Shown: positions 1 through 7,619, counted from the stretch's first letter. The stretch: DNA of 18,692 nucleotides from DASUZB01 sp036377075 (GCA_036377075.1 DASUZB010000305.1:1-18692), one strand, 5' to 3'. Notes: a model not told the origin generated them from the letters alone. Translations and numbers: made by a program.

Positions 1-705
1 TACGTGCGGGCGCTGCGGGAGGCGCACCGCAGGGCCGAGCGGATCGTGGTCGAGCTGCGCGCCACCCGGCGCGCCGAGGCGAAGGCCGCCGCCCTGGCCG
101 AGCGGGCGCGCCTCGCCCGGGAGATGCACGACATCCTCGCCCACGTGCTGTCCGCCCTGAGCCTGCAGCTCGAGGCGACCGCGCTGCTGCTCGAGGAGGA
201 GGGCGCGTCCGAGCGGGCGTTGCGGCAGGTCCACCGCGCCCAGCGGCTCGCCCACGACGGGCTCGACGAGGCACAGCAGGCGATCGGCGCCCTCCGTGGC
301 GACCGCCTGCCCGGCCCGGAGCTGCTGGCCGACCTGGTGGAGGACTTCACCCAGGCCACCGGCCTGACGGCCCGCCTCACCTTCGAGGGCGAGCCGCGGC
401 CGCTCGCCCGCGAGGCCGGCCTGGCGGTCTACCGCACCACCCAGGAGGCGCTGACCAACATCCGCAAGCACGCCAAGACGGCCGACGACGTGACGGTCGC
501 GCTGCACTGGAAGCCGGACGGGCTCAGCCTCACGGTGGAGGACCACCTCGCCGACGGGCAGGACGCGACCAGGGCGGGCGGCTCCGCCGCCAGCGGCGGC
601 TACGGGCTGACCGGGATGCGGGAGCGGGCGGCGCTGCTCGGGGGCGAGCTGGTGGCCGGCAGGACGGCGGAAGGGTTCGAGGTGCGGCTATGGTTGCCGG
701 CATGA
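1..705 (+). CDS. Sensor histidine kinase, NarL/DesK type (5'-truncated by window edge)
   Basis: This is the C-terminal catalytic part of a two-component sensor kinase; the reading frame is open at the left edge, so the sensor region lies outside the window. Numbering from the GTG at position 4, it shows a HisKA_3 dimerisation helix with the phospho-acceptor motif REMHDILAH (His42). An HATPase_c domain follows, with an N box (QEALTNIRKHA, Asn152), a degenerate D box (VEDHLADG) and a G box (GGYGLTGMRERAALLGG, about residues 198-214). These are the marks of the HPK7/NarX-DesK class, which phosphorylates NarL-type regulators. Its stop overlaps the following response regulator gene, so the two are very likely a cognate, co-translated pair. 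The signal sensed cannot be told because the N-terminus is missing. Family assignment is firm; the start at position 4 is not a real start. Confidence 0.93.
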   Translation, partial: YVRALREAHRRAERIVVELRATRRAEAKAAALAERARLAREMHDILAHVLSALSLQLEATALLLEEEGASERALRQVHRAQRLAHDGLDEAQQAIGALRGDRLPGPELLADLVEDFTQATGLTARLTFEGEPRPLAREAGLAVYRTTQEALTNIRKHAKTADDVTVALHWKPDGLSLTVEDHLADGQDATRAGGSAASGGYGLTGMRERAALLGGELVAGRTAEGFEVRLWLPA

Positions 706-1370
706 GCGAGTCGCCGACCAGGGTGCTGATCGCGGACGACCAGACGATCGTCCGCGAGGGGCTGTCGACGCTGCTCGGCCTGCTGCCGGAGGTGGAGGTG
801 GTGGGGGCGGCGACCGACGGCGAGGATGCGGTGCGGCTGGTCGCCGAGCGGCGGCCCGACGTGGTCCTGCTCGACCTGCGCATGCCGCGGGTCGACGGCG
901 CCGAGGCGACCAGGCGGATCCGTGAGCTGGCGCCCGAGACGCAGGTGATCGTGCTGACCACCTACGCGGACGACGCCTCGGTGTTCACCGCGCTGCAGGC
1001 GGGGGCGCGTGGCTACCTGACCAAGAACGCCAGCGCGGCCGAGATCCGCCAGGCGATCGCGGCGGTGCGGCGTGGCGAGGCGCTGCTGGACCCGTCGGTC
1101 CAGCGGCGCCTGCTCGACGCGCTGGCGAGCAACCCTGGCGGCATCCCCGCGGCCGACGAGGAGCTGCCGGACGGGCTCACCCCGCGCGAGGCCGAGGTGC
1201 TGCGGCTGATGGCCGCCGGCCGCACCAACCAGGAGATCGCGGCCGACCTGGTGGTCAGCGAGGGCACGGTCAAGACCCACGTGAACCGGATCTTCGCCAA
1301 GGCCGGCGTGCGCGACCGCGGCCAGGCGGTCGCCTACGCCTACCGGCACGGGCTGGCCCCGTCGGACTGA
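690..1370 (+). CDS. NarL/LuxR-family response regulator
   Basis: This 226-residue protein is a cytoplasmic DNA-binding regulator. The receiver domain (about residues 11-128) shows the acidic pair Asp16-Asp17, the phospho-acceptor Asp62 (VVLLDLRMP), Thr90 and Lys112 (YLTKNAS). A LuxR-type helix-turn-helix follows (about 162-218, LTPREAEVLRLMAAGRTNQE, then VSEGTVKTHVNRIFAKAGV). The length is typical of the NarL family. The ATG at 690 is preceded by GAGGTG at 679-684 with a 5-base spacer, so I prefer it. An alternative ATG at 702 forms an ATGA overlap with the kinase stop but has no visible ribosome binding site. The gene overlaps the kinase gene by 16 bases, implying coupled translation. Its targets are unknown; the envelope operon starting 221 bases downstream is an obvious candidate, by inference only. 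Confidence 0.95.
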   Translation: MVAGMSESPTRVLIADDQTIVREGLSTLLGLLPEVEVVGAATDGEDAVRLVAERRPDVVLLDLRMPRVDGAEATRRIRELAPETQVIVLTTYADDASVFTALQAGARGYLTKNASAAEIRQAIAAVRRGEALLDPSVQRRLLDALASNPGGIPAADEELPDGLTPREAEVLRLMAAGRTNQEIAADLVVSEGTVKTHVNRIFAKAGVRDRGQAVAYAYRHGLAPSD

Positions 1371-1459
1371 GCGGCTCCACCCACGGGTAGAGGCGGCGGC
1401 CTCGCCCTCCACCCTGGCTCCCACCCGGAAGATCCGGACCCAGGTGGACGACGCCCGAT

Positions 1460-1469
1460 CCCCCGGGGG
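1460..1469. promoter_or_regulatory. GC palindrome in the leader of the envelope operon
   Basis: A perfect 10-base palindrome (CCCCCGGGGG) is followed directly by TAGGTT (1471-1476), which resembles an actinobacterial -10 box. No well-spaced -35 element is convincing. It lies between the response regulator stop and the operon start, so it could be a regulator site or part of a promoter. This rests on position and sequence shape only. Confidence 0.25.
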
Positions 1470-1495
1470 CTAGGTTCGCGTTGCCGACCCGACGA

Positions 1496-1553
1496 GGCCC
1501 GCCCGGCCGGCCCGCGCCGGCTCGGGGATCGGGAGGCGCCGGCCGGGCGGGCC
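1496..1553 (+). repeat. 16-base inverted repeat in the operon leader
   Basis: Positions 1496-1511 are the exact reverse complement of 1538-1553 (a core of GCCCGCCCGGCCGGC against GCCGGCCGGGCGGGC plus one more pair), separated by 26 bases. In RNA this would be a very stable stem ending 38 bases before the proposed ATG at 1592. There is no T-run after it, so it does not look like a classical terminator of the upstream kinase-regulator pair. It may be a transcript boundary, an mRNA-stabilising stem or a regulatory leader element. Confidence 0.5.
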
Positions 1554-1591
1554 GACCTTGGGGGTCAACGGGGACCGAGCCGGACGGAGCG

Positions 1592-3343
1592 ATGACGAGC
1601 ACGACGACCATCCCGGCGATCGACGCCCCCGGCGGGGACGGGCCCGCGGCCGCTCGCGGGCCCGTCCCCAGGCACCGCGACCGCACGCCCCGGCTGGCGG
1701 CCGCGCTGGCGGTGCTGGCCGGGGTCCTCAACCTCGTCTCGGCGTTGCTGCCGGCGGAGCGGGACCGGCTGCGGCTGCTCGACGACCTCGTCCCCATGGC
1801 GGTGTCGCGTGGCGCGACCGTCGCGGTCGCCGCCGCCGGCGTCGGGCTGCTGCTGCTCGCCGGCGGGCTGCGCCGCCGCCACCGCACCGCCTGGCTGGCC
1901 ACGGTCGGGCTGCTCGCCGGCAGCGCGGTCCTGCACGTGGTCAAGGGGCTCGACGTCGAGGAGGCGCTGGTCGAGGCGTTCCTCGCCGGGCTGCTGAGCG
2001 CGAAGGCCGCCTGCTTCCCGGCGCGTCCTGGACGCGGGGAGCGGCAGGCGGTGCGGGGGCCGGCGCTGACCGTCACCGTGGCGACCCTCGCCTACGGCAT
2101 GCTCGGCCTGGTCGCCAACGACCACGACGTCCGCGCCGACCTCGGCCTCGCCGGGATGGTGAGCGAGGTCGGCCGGATGGCGCTCGGGCTGGGAGCCGGG
2201 GTGCCGTTGACGGGCCGCTTCGGCCGCCTGTTCCCCGGCTCCCTCGCCGCGGTGTTCTGGCTCGGCGTGCTGCTGGTCGCCGCCCGCGCGCTCACCCCGG
2301 TCCTCGCCCGCCGCACCGGTGACCCCGGCCTGGCCGCGGCGGTGGCCTGCTCGGACGACTCGCTCGCCTACTTCGCCCTGCGCGACGACCGGGCCACGGT
2401 GCGGGCCGGCGACGCGCTGGTCGCCTACGGCACGGTCGGGTCGGTGGCGCTCGCCGCCGGCGACCCGCTGGGGCCGCCGGCGCAGTGGCCGGCGGCGGTC
2501 GCCGCCTTCTGCGACGAGGCGGTCGCCCAGGGCCGCGCCGTCGCGGTGCTCGGCTGCGGGGCGGAGGCGGCGGTCGCCTGGCGGGACGCCGGCCTGACGA
2601 CCATCTACCTGGGCGACGAGGCCGTGCTGGACCTGCGCCGCTTCACCCTGGAGGGGCGCGGCGTGCGCATCGCCAGGCAGAGCTGGAACCGCGCGCGGCG
2701 GGCGGGCTACTCGACGATGCTGCGGCGCTCGGGCGAGCTCGACCGGCACGAGGTAGCGGCCCTCGAGGAGCTGTCCGGCAGGTGGCGCGGCGACACCGCC
2801 GAGCGGGGCTTCTCCATGGCGCTCGGCCGCCTGTTCGACCCGCGCGACCCCGCCGCCCTGGTGGTCACCGCCAAGGACGCCGAGGGGCGCCTGCGCGGCT
2901 TCCTCCACTTCGTGCCGTGGGGGCCGGACGGTGCCAGCCTGGACGTGATGCGCCGGGACCGGCTGGCGCCGTCGTGGCTCAACGACTTCCTGGTGGTGGA
3001 GGCGGCCCGCCGCCTGCCCGAGCTCGGCGTGCGGCGGATCTCGCTGAACTTCTCGTTCCTGCGGACCGTGCTGGCGGCCGGGGCCGAACCCGGCGTCGCC
3101 GGGCACATGCTGGTCGCCCGCTGGCTGCTGCGGCGCCTGTCCGGTCCGTTCCAGATCGAGTCGCTCTACCGGTTCAACCGCAAGTTCTGCCCCGACTGGC
3201 AGCCGCGCTACCTGGCCCTCGGGGCGCCGGAGGAGCTGCCGCAGGTGGCGCTCGCGATGCTGCGGGCGGAGGGGCTGCTGTGCCTGCCGTGGCGGCTGCG
3301 CCCGTCGAAGCCGGCCAGCAGGGAAGGGGTGCCGGCGCGATGA
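1592..3343 (+). CDS. MprF/LysX-like aminoacyl-phosphatidylglycerol synthase (DUF2156)
   Basis: This 583-residue membrane enzyme is predicted to transfer an amino acid from aminoacyl-tRNA to phosphatidylglycerol at the cytoplasmic face, lowering surface negative charge; the amino acid cannot be told from sequence. About six hydrophobic helices lie at residues 34-53, 75-93, 99-117, 123-142, 157-175 and 214-234. A DUF2156 / LPG-synthase C-terminal domain (about 243-565) follows, with GDPLG (290-294), SLDVMRR (449-455) and SLNFSFLR (484-491), matching the MprF catalytic region. The membrane part is much shorter than the roughly 14-helix flippase-synthase of canonical MprF, so lipid flipping may be absent or done elsewhere. 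The frame is open from a TTG at 1481, but that N-terminus is low-complexity. The ATG at 1592 follows GGAG closely (2-base spacer) and is my best start, not a certain one. The stop overlaps the next ATG (ATGA). Confidence 0.85.
   Translation: MTSTTTIPAIDAPGGDGPAAARGPVPRHRDRTPRLAAALAVLAGVLNLVSALLPAERDRLRLLDDLVPMAVSRGATVAVAAAGVGLLLLAGGLRRRHRTAWLATVGLLAGSAVLHVVKGLDVEEALVEAFLAGLLSAKAACFPARPGRGERQAVRGPALTVTVATLAYGMLGLVANDHDVRADLGLAGMVSEVGRMALGLGAGVPLTGRFGRLFPGSLAAVFWLGVLLVAARALTPVLARRTGDPGLAAAVACSDDSLAYFALRDDRATVRAGDALVAYGTVGSVALAAGDPLGPPAQWPAAVAAFCDEAVAQGRAVAVLGCGAEAAVAWRDAGLTTIYLGDEAVLDLRRFTLEGRGVRIARQSWNRARRAGYSTMLRRSGELDRHEVAALEELSGRWRGDTAERGFSMALGRLFDPRDPAALVVTAKDAEGRLRGFLHFVPWGPDGASLDVMRRDRLAPSWLNDFLVVEAARRLPELGVRRISLNFSFLRTVLAAGAEPGVAGHMLVARWLLRRLSGPFQIESLYRFNRKFCPDWQPRYLALGAPEELPQVALAMLRAEGLLCLPWRLRPSKPASREGVPAR
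1634..1669 (+). repeat. Perfect 15-base-pair hairpin at the start of the synthase gene
   Basis: Positions 1634-1648 (GGGGACGGGCCCGCG) are exactly complementary to 1655-1669, with a 6-base loop (GCCGCT). If translation starts at 1592, the hairpin spans codons 15-26, encoding a Gly/Ala/Pro-rich stretch just ahead of the first membrane helix. Such a stem early in a coding region could impede the ribosome or act as an attenuator. No T-run follows. Confidence 0.6.
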
Positions 3344-4569
3344 GGCAGCCACCGCCGGCCGCGGCGGCGACCAGCGGTCGCCGGACGGTGCACCACCGCC
3401 ACCACCTGCTCACCGTCGCCCACCACCCGCTCCACCGCGTGGCCAGCGGCCTGGCGCACGTCCCGGCCGGCCTGCTCCGCCAGGTCGGTCGCGCCGGGCC
3501 GCTGGAGAGCCCGTGGCTGGCCCTCGGGCTCGGCGCCCTGGTGCCCGCGACCGTGGCGCTGATCGCGCTGAGCTACCACTGGCCCGGCCGGCACGCGGGA
3601 CCGCCGCGCCGCCGCTGGCTGCGCCGTGGCGCCCTCGCCGCCTGGCTGGCCCTCTTGTCCGTCCTCGCCGGCCTGGCGGGCCTGAACGCCTACGTCGGCT
3701 ACGTCCCGACCCTTCCCTCCCTGTTCGGCGACCTTCCCGTCGAAATCGGCCACGCTGCCGGCGGTGGCGGGTCGTCGGTGGTCAGCTTCGACATCGCCGC
3801 GCCGAGCCTGCGCGTGCCGCCGAGCCGCTGCTACGTGTACCTGCCGCCGGGCTACCGCTCCCGGGCGCAGCGGAGCCGCCGCTACCCGGTCGTCTACCTG
3901 CTCCACGGCTACCCGGGCGGGCCGATCGACTGGTTCAGGGGCGCCCAGGTCCAGGAGACGATGGACGCGCTGCTGGCCGACCACCTGGTGCAGCCGATGA
4001 TCCTGGTCGCCCCGAACGCCAGCGGCGGCTGGCTGCACGACTCGGAGATGCTCAACCAGGTCGGCGGCCCGCAGGTGGAGAGCTACCTGGTCGGCACGGT
4101 CGTCCACACGATCGACCGGCGCTTCCGGACGATCGCCGACCGCACCGGCCGGGCGATCGGCGGGATGTCCAGCGGCGGCTACGGCGCGCTCAACCTCGGG
4201 CTGCGCCACCAGGACGTGTTCTCGGTGATCCTCTCGCTGATGCCGTACGGCACCCCTGGCACGGTGACCAGGGCGCTGCTCGGCGGCAGCCACGCCCTGT
4301 GGCTGGCCAACTCCCCCGCCGCCTACATCCCCACGATGGCCTTCCACCACCCGATGGCGGTCGAGCTGATGGCCGGCGACCACGACCCGGAGGCGAAGGA
4401 GGCGGCGCGGCTCGCCCGCATGCTGCGCGCCCGTGGGCAGTACGCCCTGTTCAGCGAGGTGCACGGTGCCGGCCACACCTGGCGGGCAGCGCGGGTCGAG
4501 GCGCCCTACGTGCTCGCCTTCGCCAGCGGCCACCTCGCCGGCTGGGAGTCGGCGCGGGGGATGACGTGA
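3340..4569 (+). CDS. Membrane-anchored extracytoplasmic esterase (alpha/beta hydrolase, antigen 85/esterase D-like)
   Basis: This 409-residue protein has a His-rich cytoplasmic N-terminus, two membrane helices (about 60-81 and 97-122) and then a 'putative esterase' alpha/beta hydrolase domain (about 145-400) that should face outward. Visible features are the oxyanion-side motif YLLHGYPGG (186-194), the nucleophile elbow GGMSSGG with Ser277 in GxSxG, an acidic candidate in GDHD (Asp347 or Asp349) and His379 in GAGHTW. Together these form a complete Ser-Asp-His triad. The ATG at 3340 overlaps the synthase stop by 4 bases and is preceded by GGGAAGGGG at 3321-3329. Next to an aminoacyl-lipid synthase, the likely role is hydrolysis of the aminoacyl-lipid, as shown for the hydrolase AhyD encoded beside such a synthase in Enterococcus faecium. 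A mycolyltransferase-like or general lipid esterase role remains possible. Confidence 0.85.
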   Translation: MRQPPPAAAATSGRRTVHHRHHLLTVAHHPLHRVASGLAHVPAGLLRQVGRAGPLESPWLALGLGALVPATVALIALSYHWPGRHAGPPRRRWLRRGALAAWLALLSVLAGLAGLNAYVGYVPTLPSLFGDLPVEIGHAAGGGGSSVVSFDIAAPSLRVPPSRCYVYLPPGYRSRAQRSRRYPVVYLLHGYPGGPIDWFRGAQVQETMDALLADHLVQPMILVAPNASGGWLHDSEMLNQVGGPQVESYLVGTVVHTIDRRFRTIADRTGRAIGGMSSGGYGALNLGLRHQDVFSVILSLMPYGTPGTVTRALLGGSHALWLANSPAAYIPTMAFHHPMAVELMAGDHDPEAKEAARLARMLRARGQYALFSEVHGAGHTWRAARVEAPYVLAFASGHLAGWESARGMT

Positions 4570-6572
4570 GCGGTGCCCGCTCCACCCTGCGCCTGGTCGC
4601 GCTGGTGCTCGGCCTCACCGTGGTCGCCAGCGTCGCGCTGGTCCCGGTCGCCGCCTCGGTGGCGGCGCTCGGCGGCGCGGCCGCCAGCCAGGTGGCGGGC
4701 GTGCCGCCGCTCGGCCGCCTGCTCGCCCGGCCGCCGAGCGACTCGTTCGTCTACGCCGCCGACGGCTCGCTGCTGGCCGTGCTCCACGGCGACCAGGACC
4801 GCGTGGTCGTGCCGCTGGCGGCGATCCCCGTCGAGGTCAGGCAGGCGGTGCTGGCGATCGAGGACGCGCGCTTCTACCAGCATGGCGCGCTCGACCTGCG
4901 CGGCATCGGCAGGGCGCTGGTCAGCGACCTGCGCGGCGGGGCGGTGCTGCAGGGCGGCAGCACGATCACCCAGCAGTACGTGAAGACGGTGGTCACCGGG
5001 GACCAGGTGAGCCTGCACCGCAAGCTGGTCGAGGCCGTCGACGCCGCCCGGCTGGCGCGGCTCGCCACCAAGGACCAGATCCTGTCCGACTACCTCAACG
5101 AGGTCTACTTCGGCGACGGGGTCTACGGCATCGCCACCGCCGCGGAGCACTACTTCTCCAAGCCGGTGGGGCAGCTCGACCTGGCCGAGGCCGCCGCCCT
5201 GGCCGGCACGATCGCCGGCCCCGGGCTGTACCGGCCGACGGCGGGCCGCCGCGCGCTGCTGCGGCGCAACCAGGTGCTGCAGCGGATGGCCACGGTCGGC
5301 TTCGCCTCCCCGGCCAAGGTGGCGGCGGCCGAGCGGCAGCCCATGCGGGCGCGGGTCCGTGCGGAGACGGTCCGCTTCCCCTACTTCGTCGACTACGTGA
5401 CGAGCCAGCTGCTCGGCTCCCGCGCGCTCGACGCGACCCTTGGCCCCGCCGGGTCGGCGGCGAGGAGGCGGGCCGTGTACCAGGGCGGCCTCGAGATCGT
5501 CACCAGCCTCCGCCCGCACGACCAGGCGCTCGCCGAGGCGGCCGTGCACGACCAGCTCGCCGGCCGCGGGCCGGCCGGCGCCCTGGTGAGCCTCGACCCG
5601 GCCAGCGGGGCGATCGTGGCGATGGTCGGCGGCGGCGACCACGCCCGCTCCAAGGTCGACCTGGCCACCGGCCAGGGCGGTGCCGGCGGCTTCCCGCCCG
5701 GCTCCTCGTTCAAGGTCTTCTACCTGGTCGCAGCGCTCGAGCAGGGCATGGCGGCCGGGACCAGCTTCGACGCTCCGGCGTCGGTGACGGTGCAGGCGCC
5801 CGAGTGCCCGGGGGGCTACACCGTCCACAACGCCGAGACTGGCGGACTCGGCCGCATCGACATGGCCAGGGCGACGGCCGAGTCCGCCAACACGTACTAC
5901 GCGCAGCTCATGACGAAGGTCGGGACCCCGGCGGCGATCCAGGTGGCCAAGCGCATGGGGATCACCTCCGGGCTGCGCGACTACTGCTCGCTGGTGCTCG
6001 GCACCGAGAACGTGAGCCCGCTCGAGCTCGCCTCCGCCTACGCGACCCTCGCCGACGGGGGCGTCCACTGCCAGCCGCTCCCCGTCACGCGGATCACCGG
6101 GCCGGGCGGCCAGGTCCTCGACGACGGCCGGCCGTCCTGCCGGCGCGCCCTCGACCCGGGCATCGCGGCCGCCGCCACCGCCATCCTGCGCGGGGTGGTG
6201 GCGCCGGGCGGGACCGGCTTCCGGGCGGCGTTCGGCCGGCCCCTCGGCGGCAAGACCGGGACGACCACGGGCTATGGCGACGCCTGGTTCACCGGGTTCA
6301 CCCCACAGCTCGCCACCTCCGTCTGGGTCGGCGACCCGGCCAGGCAGGTCTCCATGCGCAACCTGTTCGACGGCGGCCCGGTCTACGGCGGCACCTTCCC
6401 GGCACTGATCTTCCGGCAGTACATGAGCGGCAGCCTCGCCGGCCAGCCGGTCGTCGACCTCCCGGGCCTGCCCGCAGCGACCGCGCCGGCCGGAGCGGCC
6501 GGCCCGCCCGGCCCGGCCCCAACCGCCGGGCGGGCCGGCACCAATGGCCGGCGCCGCCACGGTCACGGATGA
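4566..6572 (+). CDS. Class A penicillin-binding protein (GT51 transglycosylase + transpeptidase)
   Basis: This bifunctional peptidoglycan synthase has 668 residues. An N-terminal membrane anchor (about 9-35) precedes the GT51 domain (about 60-240). That domain shows the catalytic Glu99 in IEDARFYQH, GGSTITQQ (130-137), a second acidic position in RKLVEA (Glu155) and ILSDYLNEVYFGDGVYG. The transpeptidase domain (about 338-620) has the SxxK motif PGSSFK (Ser380, Lys383), SxN as SAN (440-442) and KTG (563-565), so both activities appear intact. A Pro/Ala/Gly-rich tail (about 632-668) is probably disordered. The start is GTG at 4566, overlapping the esterase stop by 4 bases (GTGA), with a GGGGG run 5 bases upstream. 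It is slightly short for the family. Its place inside a lipid-aminoacylation operon suggests a dedicated rather than housekeeping PBP, which is inference. Confidence 0.95.
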   Translation: MSGARSTLRLVALVLGLTVVASVALVPVAASVAALGGAAASQVAGVPPLGRLLARPPSDSFVYAADGSLLAVLHGDQDRVVVPLAAIPVEVRQAVLAIEDARFYQHGALDLRGIGRALVSDLRGGAVLQGGSTITQQYVKTVVTGDQVSLHRKLVEAVDAARLARLATKDQILSDYLNEVYFGDGVYGIATAAEHYFSKPVGQLDLAEAAALAGTIAGPGLYRPTAGRRALLRRNQVLQRMATVGFASPAKVAAAERQPMRARVRAETVRFPYFVDYVTSQLLGSRALDATLGPAGSAARRRAVYQGGLEIVTSLRPHDQALAEAAVHDQLAGRGPAGALVSLDPASGAIVAMVGGGDHARSKVDLATGQGGAGGFPPGSSFKVFYLVAALEQGMAAGTSFDAPASVTVQAPECPGGYTVHNAETGGLGRIDMARATAESANTYYAQLMTKVGTPAAIQVAKRMGITSGLRDYCSLVLGTENVSPLELASAYATLADGGVHCQPLPVTRITGPGGQVLDDGRPSCRRALDPGIAAAATAILRGVVAPGGTGFRAAFGRPLGGKTGTTTGYGDAWFTGFTPQLATSVWVGDPARQVSMRNLFDGGPVYGGTFPALIFRQYMSGSLAGQPVVDLPGLPAATAPAGAAGPPGPAPTAGRAGTNGRRRHGHG

Positions 6573-7294
6573 CCGGCTTCCTGGCGTGGGCGACGGCCTA
6601 CCAGCGGGCGTTCCGCGCCCGGGTGGCGGGCGACGGGCTGGTCGCCGCCGCCCCGGCCTCGCTGGCGTTCGTGCTGGTCACCCTCCTGGTGAGCGCCGTC
6701 TGGGGCGACCCGGGAGCCGGGCACCGGGCGGTGGCGGCGTGCTGCGCCTGGCGGGCGACCACCCTGACCCGCGGCGCCGCCAGCCTCGGCCCGCTGTTCG
6801 GCAGTGCCTTCCTGGTCCGCCGGCCGGTCGAGGCGATCTGGACGGTGGCGGCGACCTGGCTGGTGCTCGGCCCGCTGGAGGCGGCCGTCGGCACCCGCCG
6901 GCTGCTGCTGCTCGGCGCGTTCGGCCACGCGGTCCCGACCGTGCTGGTCGACCTGTTCTGGCTCGCCGGGAACCGGACGGGCGGCGGCTTGGAAGGCATC
7001 GACGTGGGCACCTCGGCGGTGGTGGTCACCGCCGCGGCCGCGCTCGCCGTGCTCACCCGGTCGACGCCGCTCGGCCTGGCGCTCGCCGCCGGCCTGGCCG
7101 TCGACCTCGCCACCACCCCCGACCTCGCCAGCGTCGAGCACCTGGTCGCGGTCGTGGTCGGGGCCGGCGGCGCGCTGCTGCTCCTGCTGCCGGACCGCTG
7201 GCCACGGTGGCGCGCGGAACTGGCCGCGCGGCTGGCGACCCTGCCGCGCCCTCAAGCCACGGCGGCATCGCACCGATACCGCCCGCATGCGTAG
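6569..7294 (+). CDS. Rhomboid-like integral membrane protein
   Basis: This 241-residue protein has about six hydrophobic helices. It carries rhomboid-like signatures: AFGHAVPTVLVDL (about 117-129) in the middle, a Ser in a helix-start context DVGTSAVV (Gly147-Thr148-Ser149), and a His in the last helix, EHLVAVVVGAGG (His191). In rhomboid proteases the catalytic pair is Ser in GxSx and His in the sixth helix, so both candidate catalytic residues are present, though overall similarity is loose. It could be an active intramembrane protease or a non-catalytic rhomboid-like partner. The ATG at 6569 overlaps the PBP stop (ATGA) and no strong ribosome binding site is seen, so translational coupling is likely. 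Its gene overlaps the following lipoprotein gene by 8 bases. Confidence 0.7.
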   Translation: MTGFLAWATAYQRAFRARVAGDGLVAAAPASLAFVLVTLLVSAVWGDPGAGHRAVAACCAWRATTLTRGAASLGPLFGSAFLVRRPVEAIWTVAATWLVLGPLEAAVGTRRLLLLGAFGHAVPTVLVDLFWLAGNRTGGGLEGIDVGTSAVVVTAAAALAVLTRSTPLGLALAAGLAVDLATTPDLASVEHLVAVVVGAGGALLLLLPDRWPRWRAELAARLATLPRPQATAASHRYRPHA

Positions 7295-7598
7295 GGAGTC
7301 GCACCTCGTCGCCCTGGTCCTGCTGCTGTTCGCGCTCGCCGGCTGTGGCACGAGCGGGCAGGGTGGCAACAGGGTGACCGCGTGCGAGCAGGCCACCGCG
7401 CTCGACCGGCAGATGGCCGCGGACCAGGAGGCGGCGCGGACCAGCCTGGAGTCTTCGGGCGGTTACGCGGGGACCAGCGAGCAGGCCAACCCGGGCGAGG
7501 CGGCGCGGCGCACCCAGGAGCTCAACGCCAAGATCGCCGCGGAGGAACGGCAGCTCACCGACCTGCACGCGAAGTGCCTCGGCAACGCCTCGCCGTGA
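7287..7598 (+). CDS. Small lipoprotein, last gene of the envelope operon
   Basis: This 103-residue protein of unknown function has a clear lipoprotein signal: MRRESHL, a hydrophobic core and the lipobox LAGC with the lipidated Cys20. The mature part is polar and helical. Residues about 33-55 and 72-97 are rich in Glu, Gln, Ala and Arg with coiled-coil character, and Cys33 and Cys97 could form a disulfide that closes a helical hairpin. It should sit on the outer face of the membrane. The ATG at 7287 overlaps the rhomboid-like gene by 8 bases and has no obvious ribosome binding site, so it probably depends on coupling. I do not recognise a family; a structural or accessory role for the esterase or PBP is a guess from position. 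Confidence 0.75.
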   Translation: MRRESHLVALVLLLFALAGCGTSGQGGNRVTACEQATALDRQMAADQEAARTSLESSGGYAGTSEQANPGEAARRTQELNAKIAAEERQLTDLHAKCLGNASP

Positions 7599-7619
7599 CG
7601 GCCTGGTCCGACCCGGTCG

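Noticed and set aside
2485..3339. In-frame upstream extension of the esterase gene
   Set aside because: This part overlaps the synthase in another frame and is Arg/Gly/Ala-rich. The ATGA overlap at 3340 with a good ribosome site marks the true start.
1565..3352. 595-codon open frame on the minus strand
   Set aside because: It is antisense to the aminoacyl-lipid synthase, rich in Arg, Gln, His and Gly with no domain or signal; such frames arise from GC-rich codon bias.
3513..4565. In-frame upstream extension of the PBP gene
   Set aside because: It is a shadow of the esterase gene; the GTG at 4566 with a GGGGG run upstream and the membrane anchor right after it give the real start.
7599..7619. 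Terminator between the convergent lipoprotein and VOC genes
   Set aside because: Only short imperfect pairing (GACC/GGTC) is possible in 21 bases, which is not enough to call one.
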